Of a stretch of 64,000 nucleotides of DNA, positions 26,227 through 35,760 are shown piece after piece. The notes under the pieces are model-generated. The model saw only the letters and a program-made list of their open reading frames with translations, made no database searches and was not told the origin of the DNA. Numbering within the stretch: the first letter of the stretch is position 1; each line of letters begins with the position of its first letter. The DNA comes from Microvirga terrae (lineage in GTDB: Bacteria > Pseudomonadota > Alphaproteobacteria > Rhizobiales > Beijerinckiaceae). Position numbers and translations under genes: made by a program. The stretch spans positions 62,001-126,000 of the forward strand of contig NZ_CP102847.1 of the NCBI RefSeq assembly GCF_013307435.2. The letters run 5' to 3'.

Positions 26227-26733
26227 ATGACCCAAACACCAGCATCTATAATTCAAGAAACCCTCGCCAGTACCTTCACGACCTCTACACCAGAGTCTTG
26301 GGTCCGATTCGGCGACCGAGTCATTGATGCGCTCGCAGATGCCGGATTCGAGATCTCAAATGGAACGCATCAATGCATCTTGCGGAGCAAGACTTTGTTC
26401 ACGGACGGATCCCAGCTGGCCGATGCGGGAACCTTGAACTGTGAGGCCAATGAAGAACCCGATCCTTTCGACGAGCTCTTGGATCTTGCATCGATTCTAC
26501 CGGCCGAGAATCATTGGAGGCCAGGCAACTCTGGAGATATTCCTATGGACGGCTCCATGTTCTTCGTCAGGTTTCGCTATAGAGGCCTGAACATGATCGG
26601 TATTGCCGTCGTAGTGGACTCACTTCGACGATATGCCAACGTCATAGGAACGGTCGGCGACTCTTTCGCTCATCGCCTTCATTTTATGGATATTCTACAG
26701 TGGGCTCCGGTCTTTACCGTCAAAGGAGCCTGA
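26227..26733 (+). CDS. Hypothetical protein
   Basis: A 168-residue protein with a strong ribosome site (GAGGAG) before ATG 26227. It contains an acidic central region (EANEEPDPFDELLDLA) and a C-terminal beta-rich part (MFFVRFRYRGLNMIGIAVVV). No family is recognised. It ends ten bases before the convergent end of the DISARM operon and marks the left edge of that locus. Confidence 0.6.
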   Translation: MTQTPASIIQETLASTFTTSTPESWVRFGDRVIDALADAGFEISNGTHQCILRSKTLFTDGSQLADAGTLNCEANEEPDPFDELLDLASILPAENHWRPGNSGDIPMDGSMFFVRFRYRGLNMIGIAVVVDSLRRYANVIGTVGDSFAHRLHFMDILQWAPVFTVKGA

Positions 26734-26743
26734 AGGAGGCGAT

Positions 26744-27505
26744 CTAAACCTGTCGCACGATCTTCATATCTATCAGGGCATGAAGGTGTGACCGTAGGCT
26801 TGCCGGAATGTGCCCTCCCCTGATGACGACGCCGGCCTCCATGTTTTTTTCGAGCGCGTGTCCCGTCAGGTTTGCGCTCGTCAGGAATGCGGTGTTTCCG
26901 TCTGCAACGGCTACCTTCGCGTGGACCCGTCCATCCCTGAATGGGAGCTCTCTGTCTGTCCAGACATACAGTAGTGCAGAAGGCACATTATCCCTCATCA
27001 TATCAATGGGATCGATCGATAAGCTCCCCCCATGGCTGGTGGATGTCTCCAGAAGGATTCGTATTTCGACGCGGCGGCCGGCTGCGGCAGTCAGTGCTTG
27101 AACGACAGACGGAACATCATACGCGACGAAGCTCACGAGGAAGATATCATGTTCGGCGCGGCGAATGATGTCCAGGAGCACCTGCTCGGTACGCCGGGTC
27201 GCCACGATCGGTGTCGTTGGACCGGTCCAGACGAGATCAATACTACTCTCGCGTAATGCCCTTTGACGTGCGTATGCGGCGCCGACCAAAATTCCTGCCA
27301 ATACGTCTCCTGGTGTCGCCGTCACTTTCCACCCGACTAGAAGACGATCGAGCACGGCGCGTGCGGCTGGCGTTGATACGAGCTGGTGCAGGATCTGGTC
27401 GCTGCCGGCTGGGGATGAGCCACGCACCCGCTCTGCGACGGCTTCGACCCTAGAGGGAGGCAACAATGCCACGAGGTCCGAGACGGCGCTCAGCAATGGC
27501 TCCAT
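26744..27505 (-). CDS. drmC: DISARM protein DrmC (phospholipase D-like)
   Basis: A 253-residue phospholipase-D superfamily protein. A single HKD-type motif (VHAKVAVADGNTAFLTSANLTG) lies at about residues 195-216, so it probably dimerises to build the active site. It is the last gene of the defence operon and overlaps the drmB stop by one base (TGATG). In characterised DISARM systems DrmC is a conserved but often dispensable member; a nuclease role is assumed from the fold. The order A-B-C seen here is the conserved DISARM core. Confidence 0.88.
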   Translation of the reverse strand: MEPLLSAVSDLVALLPPSRVEAVAERVRGSSPAGSDQILHQLVSTPAARAVLDRLLVGWKVTATPGDVLAGILVGAAYARQRALRESSIDLVWTGPTTPIVATRRTEQVLLDIIRRAEHDIFLVSFVAYDVPSVVQALTAAAGRRVEIRILLETSTSHGGSLSIDPIDMMRDNVPSALLYVWTDRELPFRDGRVHAKVAVADGNTAFLTSANLTGHALEKNMEAGVVIRGGHIPASLRSHLHALIDMKIVRQV

Positions 27506-29346
27506 CAGATCGTCCTGAAGAATGCAGCGTCGGGGTTTTCGAGCGTGGGAACCACCAGAGAACGGTCGAGGTGGCGGTTGCCGCGCTCACACGAGGTTTC
27601 GGAAACAAAGGAACAGGCGTGGCAGGCGGCACCGTGCAGCGACTGGTCCTTACTGGGATCATGCTCGGAGCATAATGGGTCTGAGGCGCAAACGTGGGCA
27701 CGGTCCAACGCCTGACGGAGGAGGCGACCGAGGTTGTCAGGCTTTCCCAGTTCGACCAATCCCCCCAGGGTTCCGTCGGAGTCGGCTGCGGCTGTATAAA
27801 TGAGAAAGCCCGCCTGATCCCGCCCATCCTCGACATCGGCATAGATCCGTTCGCGGATACTGGCAGCATTGTACCCACACTCAAGGGCCAGCTCTCGGAT
27901 CAACAGATGGGCAAGAGTGTGGAGCATCACATAGCGGACCCCCGGATAACCTTCGTTCGGATCGAGTTTCCGCTTGCGGCGCCATCCGCGATGCCCCTGC
28001 CGAAGCCTCGCGTCCAAGGCCTTGACCGCATCCTTCTCTGCCCATGTTTTCAAAGCATCGGCGTCGAAACGGATAAAGATGCCCTCGCCGTGGACTTGTG
28101 TGGCCGGCACCCAGGTTGGCGCGGCGCGTCCGAGCGGAGCACGGGGTGCCGCATCATCTCCTGAGCCCTCGTCGGGGGACTCGACCCGCGTGAACCCAAG
28201 GAGCGCATTGACCTCACGCAGACGCTCCAAGAGGAGAACGCGGCTGACGGTCGAACCGAAGCCAGGCGGGACACCCACCTTCTTGCTCATAAAATGCGGG
28301 TAGTCCGTCGGCGGATTCTCGGCCGTGAGCACATCCCATTCAGGACCCTTGAGATCACTCTGCTCAACTTCCGAGCCACCAGTGCGGTGCTTTTCAATGG
28401 CCGCCCAAATCTGGTCGCTCGTGAACTGTTCGATCCCGGGGAGTTGTGCCGTCTTCTTGAGCGTCTTGACCGTGAACGCGACCTCCTCAGCGGAGCCGAC
28501 ATCTTCGAAGAAGGTCCAACCATCGGCTACCAGTTGATCTAAGGGGCTCCCCGTTTGGGGAATCGCCAGAACCGATAAAGTCACAGGGAACCAACTGTTC
28601 GTGGCCCCCAAGAGGATCGCTCGTGGCTCTTCAGAACAATCGTCTGCGAACCGATCGATATGCGGATGCCTTCCACGACAGGCAGGTAGATTGCTGCGAC
28701 CGGCTTGCCCAAAGCCCTGCGCCATGTTCTTCGACGCGCCACAGCCATCACATTTGACCCAAAGGTTCTCAGTTTGGAGAGATGCACCACTCTCGAAAAA
28801 TCGCAAGGTCGCTCGGCACGAACTGGGGCCGCCATGAACGAACCAGTGCCACGGAAAATCGTCCAGATGGCCATCCCGGCATGCCATCAGGAAGCGGGCC
28901 GGTACCGCATCGGCATCCCTCGCTCTCTGATCGTTGCTCGACCCTCGACAGCCCTCGTGAACGAAGCGTGTACGCTCCGGTCGATAACGATCTTCCTTCA
29001 GCTTGAAAAGACCGGCGTCGTAGGTCGAAAGCAGGCCGCATTTCACACAGCGGAGCCATCGTGGGAACGGCTTCACCGGAACGCCGACCAAAGCGGCAGC
29101 CGAAAAGGGGTCACTGATGTCACGGTCGCCAATCGGTGGCATGCGCAGCGCCTCAACTTGAGGGCCAAGGACCTTGCGAACGTTGGCCAGAAGCCGCGCC
29201 TCTTGAATGGGCTGACACCTGTCCTTCTCCCAACGATCGATCCCCATTGTGACTACCGAGAGGTTTGGAAGGTCTACCAGGGCTCCGGGACCATAGGTCC
29301 ACAGCAGCTGGCTCGGTCTAATTTCTCCTACGGGTGTTCTACTCAT
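27505..29346 (-). CDS. drmB: DISARM protein DrmB (DUF1998)
   Basis: A 613-residue DrmB. It opens with GEIRPSQLLWTYGPGALVDLP, the usual DrmB N-terminus. Cysteine pairs around residue 100 (CVKCG) and a C-terminal DUF1998 region (YVMLHTLAHLLIRELALECG, near residue 480) follow. The tail is Cys-rich (CHACSFVSETSCERGN) and probably binds zinc. The start has a GAGGAGGAG ribosome site inside the end of drmA, two bases away. DrmB forms the DrmAB complex that engages phage DNA ends in published DISARM work. Length is normal. Confidence 0.92.
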   Translation of the reverse strand: MSRTPVGEIRPSQLLWTYGPGALVDLPNLSVVTMGIDRWEKDRCQPIQEARLLANVRKVLGPQVEALRMPPIGDRDISDPFSAAALVGVPVKPFPRWLRCVKCGLLSTYDAGLFKLKEDRYRPERTRFVHEGCRGSSNDQRARDADAVPARFLMACRDGHLDDFPWHWFVHGGPSSCRATLRFFESGASLQTENLWVKCDGCGASKNMAQGFGQAGRSNLPACRGRHPHIDRFADDCSEEPRAILLGATNSWFPVTLSVLAIPQTGSPLDQLVADGWTFFEDVGSAEEVAFTVKTLKKTAQLPGIEQFTSDQIWAAIEKHRTGGSEVEQSDLKGPEWDVLTAENPPTDYPHFMSKKVGVPPGFGSTVSRVLLLERLREVNALLGFTRVESPDEGSGDDAAPRAPLGRAAPTWVPATQVHGEGIFIRFDADALKTWAEKDAVKALDARLRQGHRGWRRKRKLDPNEGYPGVRYVMLHTLAHLLIRELALECGYNAASIRERIYADVEDGRDQAGFLIYTAAADSDGTLGGLVELGKPDNLGRLLRQALDRAHVCASDPLCSEHDPSKDQSLHGAACHACSFVSETSCERGNRHLDRSLVVPTLENPDAAFFRTI

Positions 29347-29348
29347 CC

Positions 29349-32300
29349 TTACTCCTCCTCGGCCCCGGTCACCCGCGGACGCCAGGTGGGATCAATGGTC
29401 GAGCGATCATCCTCCATTATGAGCCTTACACCGGGTTCGACTTCACGCATCGACATCGGTACGGTCCAGTCAGTCCAAGGCTTGATACCGGGAGATTCCA
29501 GCAGCGGATAGGCCGTTGGGCCAGCCCCGTGTTTTTGATAAACGAGTGTTCGGCCACCAACGCCTGCTTCATTCGCCCAATCGTCCGCACGGCTCTTCAT
29601 TTCGATCTCGGCCAGGACTTTCTTGGAGGAGTCTTCCGTGACTTCCCAGGTCCGATCGCAGACGGCTCGAATGGTTTCGAGTATCTCATTCAGGCTGGGG
29701 CTGTTCATCGCTCCAGCACCATCATTGGGTGCGAACGGGTCGTACGAATGCCGCATGATGGACAGCATCGTGCCGGTAAGTCCTCGATCCAAGGCTCGAG
29801 GAGAGAATGGCGTAACGGATTGAGCCTCGACATGCTGATAAAAAGTCGCGTGATAATGCTCAAACGTTTCATAATGTGATAAATCACGCGGGCGAGCCCA
29901 TGTGAGCACCGTTGCGACCAAGCCAGGCGGAGTACGTCCCACGCGGCTCGTTGCCTGGATATATTCTGCTGTTCCTTTGGGCTGACCATTCACGACCATC
30001 ACACCCAACCGATTCACGTCGACACCAACCGAAAGCATGTTGGTCGCCAGCACGACGTCGATAGGGCGCGGATCGCCAGGCTTTCTGGTCGAAACCCACT
30101 TGTCCTCGGCTCGATCGAAGTTCCCATCGAAGGGGATCTCGAGCTGATCGAGATATCGTGGGATGTCCTGACTGGCGACACGTGACGTCAACTCGCGAAC
30201 GTCTTCGACGCGCCGCTGGGACAAGCCTGGTCTATCGACAAGACTCATGCTCACACGAAAGGAGCGAGTTTGGACGTCGTCCTCCGCCAAGCGTTTCATG
30301 CCGCCGAGTTCGCGCAGCGAGTTGAAGTACCCGACGAGCGTCATGTACGGGTCAGCCACTGGACCGAACCGATCGAACAGCGCTTGGGCAGCAGTGAGGA
30401 ACGCCGTATAAGTTCTGATCAGGACGGCAGGCCTCGAGCTCCCAGGGGCACAGATACCCATGTAGCGCCGACCCGGCTTCTCGTTAATCGGCCGCTGAAC
30501 CGCAAAGAAATTGTCTTCGACGTCGAGACCGGAGGGTGGGAATACGGAAATCCGACGCATGAAGACGTTCCGGACCTGGTCCTCGGCTCGCCGCACGGTC
30601 GCGGTCGATGCCACCACTTTGGGCCGGATCTTGGTTTCGCCAATAAACCAGCTGCTCAGCTCGTCGACCGCAGTCTCATAAAGGCCGACCATCGTCCCGA
30701 GTGGACCGCTGATCAGGTGGAACTCGTCCTGGATGATGAGGTCGGGCGGCCTGATCGGGCGGACTGCCTTCACCTTCGCGGCCGGATAAGCGCCGCGTGC
30801 GCGGTGGCCGGTGCCACAGTCATGGCTCGGCCAAAGCAAACCATGGCGCTCGCATTCCTCATCGACCCGGCCGAAGAGCGTCCGCACTTCGGGACGCCAA
30901 GCCATCATGGCGAACTTGTCCACGGTCGCGATCATCATCGTCGGAGGCCGGTGGTACATCTCCTCGTCGACAACCTTGACTGGAAGACCGGGATGCGGCT
31001 GCCCATGGGACCGTGCGCGGGAAAAGTCACAACTCCCCAGTTTGTCTCCGCAACAGATGATCGTGCGGCCAGCGATCCTATCGATCTCTATGTCTCGGCC
31101 AGGAGAGATCTCCGAACCACACCAGGGGCAACTGGTCAGCTGCGCGGGTGACGCGATGCCCGACCTGTTACGGTCGCCATTGCGAAGCGCCTCAATCGCT
31201 TGATGCGAGGCTTCGGTCGTTCCGGGCGTGACTCGGTTACCGACCCACAGACCCAGTGAGAACGGCTCTTTTCCCCAAGTTCTCTCATCTCCACGGCGGA
31301 TCACCTCCATCGCACAGAGCAAAGTCGCCGCTCGCTGGAACTGCTGCAATGTCAGGAGACGCAGCGTATATCTCATGATCACGGCAAGGCCGCGAGACCC
31401 ATCAAGACCCCCTAGGCCGCTTTTCAAGCGACGAATTCCCATGGCGAAAGCGGCCACACCGAGATAGGCCTCCGTCTTACCGCCCCCCGTCGGGAACCAG
31501 AGCAGGTCGGCGAATGCCTCGACTGGCTTCGTCCGATCCGGATGCGCCGGATCGGCGAGCGAAGGGATGGACAGCAGCAAAAACGCCAGCTGGAATGGGC
31601 GCCACGATCTATTCTTCGGCACGTCCAGTGTCGCAACATCGACGGCTTCGTTCCGTCTGCGTTTGAGGGCGTAGATGCTTCGGACACGTTGCATCGCCAT
31701 CGACCGATTCGCGAACCGGAATGCCTCCAGCGCTCTACCGTCGACAAAGAGAGTATCCATCCCCTCCCGCAGGCGACGCAGGATTTCCTCACAACGCGCG
31801 ATGATGTCCTTGCCCGGATTGTCGAAGCCGGTGATCTCGGCTCCCAATCGTCTCTTCTGCTCTTCGATCCACACAGCGTAATCGTCGATGAGGCATGAAA
31901 GCGCTTCGCGCAGCGCTTCTGGCCCCATTTCCGCCAGCCGCGTCATATTGAGCCATCCCTGATCGATCATACGTCGCATGGCGGGCCGGTCCCGAGGATC
32001 GAGCCCCGGAGTTTCGGTCACGGCGACTTCGTAACGAGGGATGATCTCGGTTCTGACGCGATAGGCCCTTGTCGGATCCTCAGGTGACGTATCGGCGTGA
32101 AGGGACACGCCATGGCCGACGGCAAACTCCAGGCGGTTGCGATAGATGAGAGCTAGTCGATCGCGCTCCGGGTCGTCGACCACGACCTCGTTGGACGGGC
32201 GGCGCCTGAATATCGATCTGTCGTCGTGGCCTTCGGGAGCCTCCACGGTGATCTCGGGCTGGAACAGCCAAGCGCGGTCCTTGTTGTCTTCAGGCTCTAA

Positions 32301-33320
32301 CTGGCCGTTCACGAGGAACAGAGTGACGAGTCGCTCTCCCTTATTGTTCGTCCGTACCGTACCCTGCAGGCGAACGTCCGGTTGATCAGGGTCGGGCGTG
32401 GATGGTTTGATCTGACCGTCGACCAGCGGCAACGTGACAATGCCGCCGCATGGGATCCGCTGCCAGACCTTGACCTTCACCTCTTCCCCGTGACCGGTTG
32501 CTCGGTTCCTGCGGGTCTTGGTGATGTCGTGTTCCTCATTGGGGACACGTTCGTAGCGCCCCCATCGGGCGTCGACGGCCAACGCCTGGATGTCCGGAGC
32601 GACGCAGAAGGTGACGCCCATGCTGGAGGGAACTAGCGACTGATTGTTCGCCGTGTCGATCTCGTCGAGCGCGTCATCCTCTGGTTCCACCCGACCTGAT
32701 GTCCGCGCGAATTCGGCGCCTGGCTCGTGGAGCGGCGCCGCGCGTTCATCCTCAAGGTCGCCGGCTTCCTCCGCAGCCGAGGCTGGTTCGACTTGGGCCG
32801 CCTGGTCGTCATCTGGCTGACGTGGCGCCAGCTTACCGACGAGATAACGGTCGCGGACGCTCATGTCTTTGATCAGCTCATGCGGCCCACCTGCAGGGCC
32901 GAGCAGATCGTCGCGTACTGCCAGCTCCAGGAGGTCGCGAACGTAGACGACATCGTCGATCAGCGGCACGTCAGCCGCTGAAAGGCTGTCCAAGGCGAAC
33001 ACGTTCGCGAGATCCTCCGAGCGAAGACGTCCGAGGGGCCCGGGAGGTAGCGTCAGACCAGCGTCAGACACCGATTTTGATGCACGGAACCTGTGCACGC
33101 GGTCGAAATAGATCGTCGTGGTCAAGAGATCGGAACGCAGCCGGAGAATCCGACCAACAAATTTCAGCGTGCCATCCGCTCGAGCCACGACGATCCAGTG
33201 CCCTTCATCGACGGCAGCCAACTTCGAACGCTCTCCGTCGAATTGCGCGACACAGGGGCCGAGCCAGGCCGGCTCCTTTGCCAACCATCCTTGTGCATCT
33301 GGATCAGTGGTCGTTGTCAT
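29349..33320 (-). CDS. drmA: DISARM helicase DrmA
   Basis: A ~1323-residue helicase from ATG 33320, with GAAGG upstream (a longer frame reading is not supported). Walker A (WFPTGGGKTEAYLG) is near residue 610. The motif II region (IIQDEFHLISGPLG, where DrmA carries DEFH rather than DEAH) is near 863. Motif VI-like QATSRVGR is near 1125. The large N-terminal half is the DrmA-specific region. DrmA with DrmB loads on DNA with 5' ends and blocks incoming phage genomes. It follows the partner methyltransferase-like gene after 19 bases and abuts drmB. Confidence 0.92.
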   Translation of the reverse strand: MTTTTDPDAQGWLAKEPAWLGPCVAQFDGERSKLAAVDEGHWIVVARADGTLKFVGRILRLRSDLLTTTIYFDRVHRFRASKSVSDAGLTLPPGPLGRLRSEDLANVFALDSLSAADVPLIDDVVYVRDLLELAVRDDLLGPAGGPHELIKDMSVRDRYLVGKLAPRQPDDDQAAQVEPASAAEEAGDLEDERAAPLHEPGAEFARTSGRVEPEDDALDEIDTANNQSLVPSSMGVTFCVAPDIQALAVDARWGRYERVPNEEHDITKTRRNRATGHGEEVKVKVWQRIPCGGIVTLPLVDGQIKPSTPDPDQPDVRLQGTVRTNNKGERLVTLFLVNGQLEPEDNKDRAWLFQPEITVEAPEGHDDRSIFRRRPSNEVVVDDPERDRLALIYRNRLEFAVGHGVSLHADTSPEDPTRAYRVRTEIIPRYEVAVTETPGLDPRDRPAMRRMIDQGWLNMTRLAEMGPEALREALSCLIDDYAVWIEEQKRRLGAEITGFDNPGKDIIARCEEILRRLREGMDTLFVDGRALEAFRFANRSMAMQRVRSIYALKRRRNEAVDVATLDVPKNRSWRPFQLAFLLLSIPSLADPAHPDRTKPVEAFADLLWFPTGGGKTEAYLGVAAFAMGIRRLKSGLGGLDGSRGLAVIMRYTLRLLTLQQFQRAATLLCAMEVIRRGDERTWGKEPFSLGLWVGNRVTPGTTEASHQAIEALRNGDRNRSGIASPAQLTSCPWCGSEISPGRDIEIDRIAGRTIICCGDKLGSCDFSRARSHGQPHPGLPVKVVDEEMYHRPPTMMIATVDKFAMMAWRPEVRTLFGRVDEECERHGLLWPSHDCGTGHRARGAYPAAKVKAVRPIRPPDLIIQDEFHLISGPLGTMVGLYETAVDELSSWFIGETKIRPKVVASTATVRRAEDQVRNVFMRRISVFPPSGLDVEDNFFAVQRPINEKPGRRYMGICAPGSSRPAVLIRTYTAFLTAAQALFDRFGPVADPYMTLVGYFNSLRELGGMKRLAEDDVQTRSFRVSMSLVDRPGLSQRRVEDVRELTSRVASQDIPRYLDQLEIPFDGNFDRAEDKWVSTRKPGDPRPIDVVLATNMLSVGVDVNRLGVMVVNGQPKGTAEYIQATSRVGRTPPGLVATVLTWARPRDLSHYETFEHYHATFYQHVEAQSVTPFSPRALDRGLTGTMLSIMRHSYDPFAPNDGAGAMNSPSLNEILETIRAVCDRTWEVTEDSSKKVLAEIEMKSRADDWANEAGVGGRTLVYQKHGAGPTAYPLLESPGIKPWTDWTVPMSMREVEPGVRLIMEDDRSTIDPTWRPRVTGAEEE

Positions 33321-33339
33321 GGGCGCCTTCTTCGAACCT

Positions 33340-34335
33340 CTACAGCTCGACGCGAGAGAAGTGCGGATAGATGCGATAGAACTTCTTAAAAACCGAGAAC
33401 GGATCCTCACCCATATCGGATTTGGGCAGGTTGAAGGGCATTTTCTCGCGGGGGTCCTCATGCGACTCAAGCGTCAACCGCTCCAGAGTCGAAAGGGCGG
33501 GTAGGTCGAGACGATGCGGCGAGTCCGGTATCGAGTAGAACTCCCACTCCTTCACGAGCCTTTCGATGGAGGTGTCGCTGGTAGCACACACCACGAGCGC
33601 CGCAGTCACCATGGCCTGCCCGTCGGCGTAGTGCGTGCACAGCCCCCATACGACTTGCCGATCACGGAAGCTGAGCATTTCTTTCTCGACCGCGAGCTTC
33701 AGTGCACGAAGAAGGCTCGGACCGTAGGTTTTTAAGCTCATCCCTTCGGCCGTCAGTCCGCTCGGGAAAAGGGCACCGAGGCGCTCCTTGAAACGCGCAA
33801 GCCGCCATTCTTGGATCGTCGGCTTCACCGCGCGGTCACTGGATTGCTCACCGTCGATCTCGACCGACAGCTCACTGGGATCGGGTTTGCCGAGTGAAGA
33901 CGGATTTGCGTTGAGCGTCACCCTAAGCACGCTCCCGAGCGGAACCTCGCCCACCGTACGCACGAAACGTTCGATCTGCGTAGTGATGCCTTTCGGCTCC
34001 GTGTAGTCGAACCAAATTATCGCGGGCACCTCGAATTCGTGCCCATCCAAGTATTCTTCGAGCGTCTTGTGGAAGCATTCGATCGAAGCGACCGGGCGAT
34101 TGAACTGTTGGCGCTTGTGGACCTGCTCCTCGGCCTCGACACAGGTCATCCGCGCGAGCCCGAGCCGGGCATGCACCAATCTAAAGTCTTCGAGAAACGG
34201 ACCCCCGAGACCGACATACTGGTAATTCTCCAGCGACAACGCAGGAGCCAACCGCATCAGGAGCGACAGGAACAGTTCCCGGTCAACGGCCTTGTTGGGC
34301 CTCAGCCGGTAGGGAAGCGAAGATCCGGCGCTCAT
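33340..34335 (-). CDS. Rossmann/methyltransferase-like partner of the GHKL ATPase
   Basis: A 331-residue protein. Residues ~35-75 (YQYVGLGGPFLEDFRLVHARLGL..MTCVEAEEQ) look like the glycine loop and acidic residue of a SAM-dependent methyltransferase fold. A D-Y motif follows (IIWFDYTEP, about 107-115). The C-terminal half is unrecognised. It starts three bases after the GHKL ATPase gene and precedes drmA, so the ATPase and this protein form an inserted pair. It is not one of the standard DISARM components. Catalytic methyl transfer is uncertain; it could be a sensor or an RNA/DNA-binding Rossmann protein. Confidence 0.65.
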   Translation of the reverse strand: MSAGSSLPYRLRPNKAVDRELFLSLLMRLAPALSLENYQYVGLGGPFLEDFRLVHARLGLARMTCVEAEEQVHKRQQFNRPVASIECFHKTLEEYLDGHEFEVPAIIWFDYTEPKGITTQIERFVRTVGEVPLGSVLRVTLNANPSSLGKPDPSELSVEIDGEQSSDRAVKPTIQEWRLARFKERLGALFPSGLTAEGMSLKTYGPSLLRALKLAVEKEMLSFRDRQVVWGLCTHYADGQAMVTAALVVCATSDTSIERLVKEWEFYSIPDSPHRLDLPALSTLERLTLESHEDPREKMPFNLPKSDMGEDPFSVFKKFYRIYPHFSRVEL

Positions 34336-34338
34336 CTC

Positions 34339-35760
34339 TCAGCTATCCTGCTTCTTGGCCTTGGTGAGCGTCAGTTCGAAGCACTTCTCACCTACGATTC
34401 CCGGCTTCTCGTCATCGGCGTCGAACAGCATTTTTGAGACGAGCCGTATTTCCTCGACTGGCCGCGAGAACACGATCCTCCGAGAGGATGCCGTTTTGCC
34501 CGGCGGCTCGGGCAGGACCTTTGCCTTCTGCGGGTTGAACTCGACGTACTTGTCAGTCTTCTTCGTGGCGTCACGCGAAGTGACTGCTGCGATCACTCCC
34601 CTCAAAGGAAGCGGGCGTGCATCATCCCAGTAGCTCGACTGATCAGCACGCGGGTGGTTCTTCCACTGGTTCGTATACGAGATCCAAACTCGCATACCCT
34701 CCTTCATCTTCACCAAGGACTCGAGCCAGACGTTGGACGAGGTATCGAGCGCACGTTTCGTTGTCGTTACCGGCAGTTTGTCGGCAAGCTTGGAGCGGAA
34801 TTCGATGATGCCGGTGATGATGGCGAACTGCGGATGGTATATTGGAATGCCGTCGCCCCAGCCCGTGAGACGGCTCTTGTCGCCGACGATCACCGCGCGA
34901 TCATTGCAAAGGACCGTCCAGCCGGCGGTCGCGGACGAACGGTCGCGCTCGAAACCCGAGTCGTCTTCATCGTCGTTGCCCAGGCTGCGGCCGGTGTTCA
35001 AGCCGACCGTAATAGAAACCAGCACATCGTCGATGGTCTTCTGAAAAACGAACGGCGCCGGTCCGTCGGCACGCTCTGAAACCAGCACTTCGACGAAGAC
35101 CGGCTCCACAGGTTTGCCGTTGAGATCAACCTTGAGGCCCCACTGTAAGAACATTGTGAAATGTTCGGAGATGGCCGTGCGGACCTCGTTCTCGAACGCC
35201 TCGTTGGCAAAGTGCCTGGAGACGCCTTCGTACAGTTCGCGGACGGTGATAACCGTGCCGGGCTCGGCCAGCTTCTCGGCGACCTCCGTCGGCTCATTGA
35301 TAGGCAGTGGATCCCACCCTTTGGCTTCCAGCCAAGCCGAGGTGATCGGCACCTCGAACGTGTCGTCGCCATACCGAGTCCGCACCAGCGCCTCGCGACC
35401 CATCTTGAAGATCGCGCGCTTCATTCCTACGCCATACATGCCGATGGTTTCTGCGTCGGAGTCGCGGTCATCATCGGGCTCGCGGCCCATCTTGAAGGCA
35501 TAGTTCTTGGCGACCTCACGCGGGATACCGCCGCAATTGTCTTCGATCGAAAAGCGATCCGCTGCGAGTTCAATCTTCACGAAATGCTGCGAGTAATCCA
35601 CGTCATTGCCGTCTGCGAGCCGGAGCGCGCCATCAAGGCAGTTGTCGAGGAGGTCGAGGATCGCGTCGGCGAGGTTGATGTCTCGCGTCAACATCGACAC
35701 AAAGAACCGCTTCGTTGGACTGGCCTCTGCGTGGTCGGTGGTTGGCTTCGTCATCGGCAT
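34339..35760 (-). CDS. GHKL/MORC-type ATPase inserted in the DISARM operon
   Basis: A 473-residue protein with a Bergerat ATP-binding fold. The N-box is ILDLLDNCLDGAL (about 33-45), motif I IEDNCGGIP (about 73-81) and motif II GMYGVGMKRA (about 108-117). The rest resembles a GHKL transducer domain. Such MORC/Hsp90-like ATPases clamp on nucleic acid or act as sensors, and several defence systems use them. ATG 35754 overlaps the drmMI stop as ATGA and is an equally likely start. It is followed three bases later by the Rossmann-like partner. It is not a canonical DISARM gene. Confidence 0.82.
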   Translation of the reverse strand: MPMTKPTTDHAEASPTKRFFVSMLTRDINLADAILDLLDNCLDGALRLADGNDVDYSQHFVKIELAADRFSIEDNCGGIPREVAKNYAFKMGREPDDDRDSDAETIGMYGVGMKRAIFKMGREALVRTRYGDDTFEVPITSAWLEAKGWDPLPINEPTEVAEKLAEPGTVITVRELYEGVSRHFANEAFENEVRTAISEHFTMFLQWGLKVDLNGKPVEPVFVEVLVSERADGPAPFVFQKTIDDVLVSITVGLNTGRSLGNDDEDDSGFERDRSSATAGWTVLCNDRAVIVGDKSRLTGWGDGIPIYHPQFAIITGIIEFRSKLADKLPVTTTKRALDTSSNVWLESLVKMKEGMRVWISYTNQWKNHPRADQSSYWDDARPLPLRGVIAAVTSRDATKKTDKYVEFNPQKAKVLPEPPGKTASSRRIVFSRPVEEIRLVSKMLFDADDEKPGIVGEKCFELTLTKAKKQDS

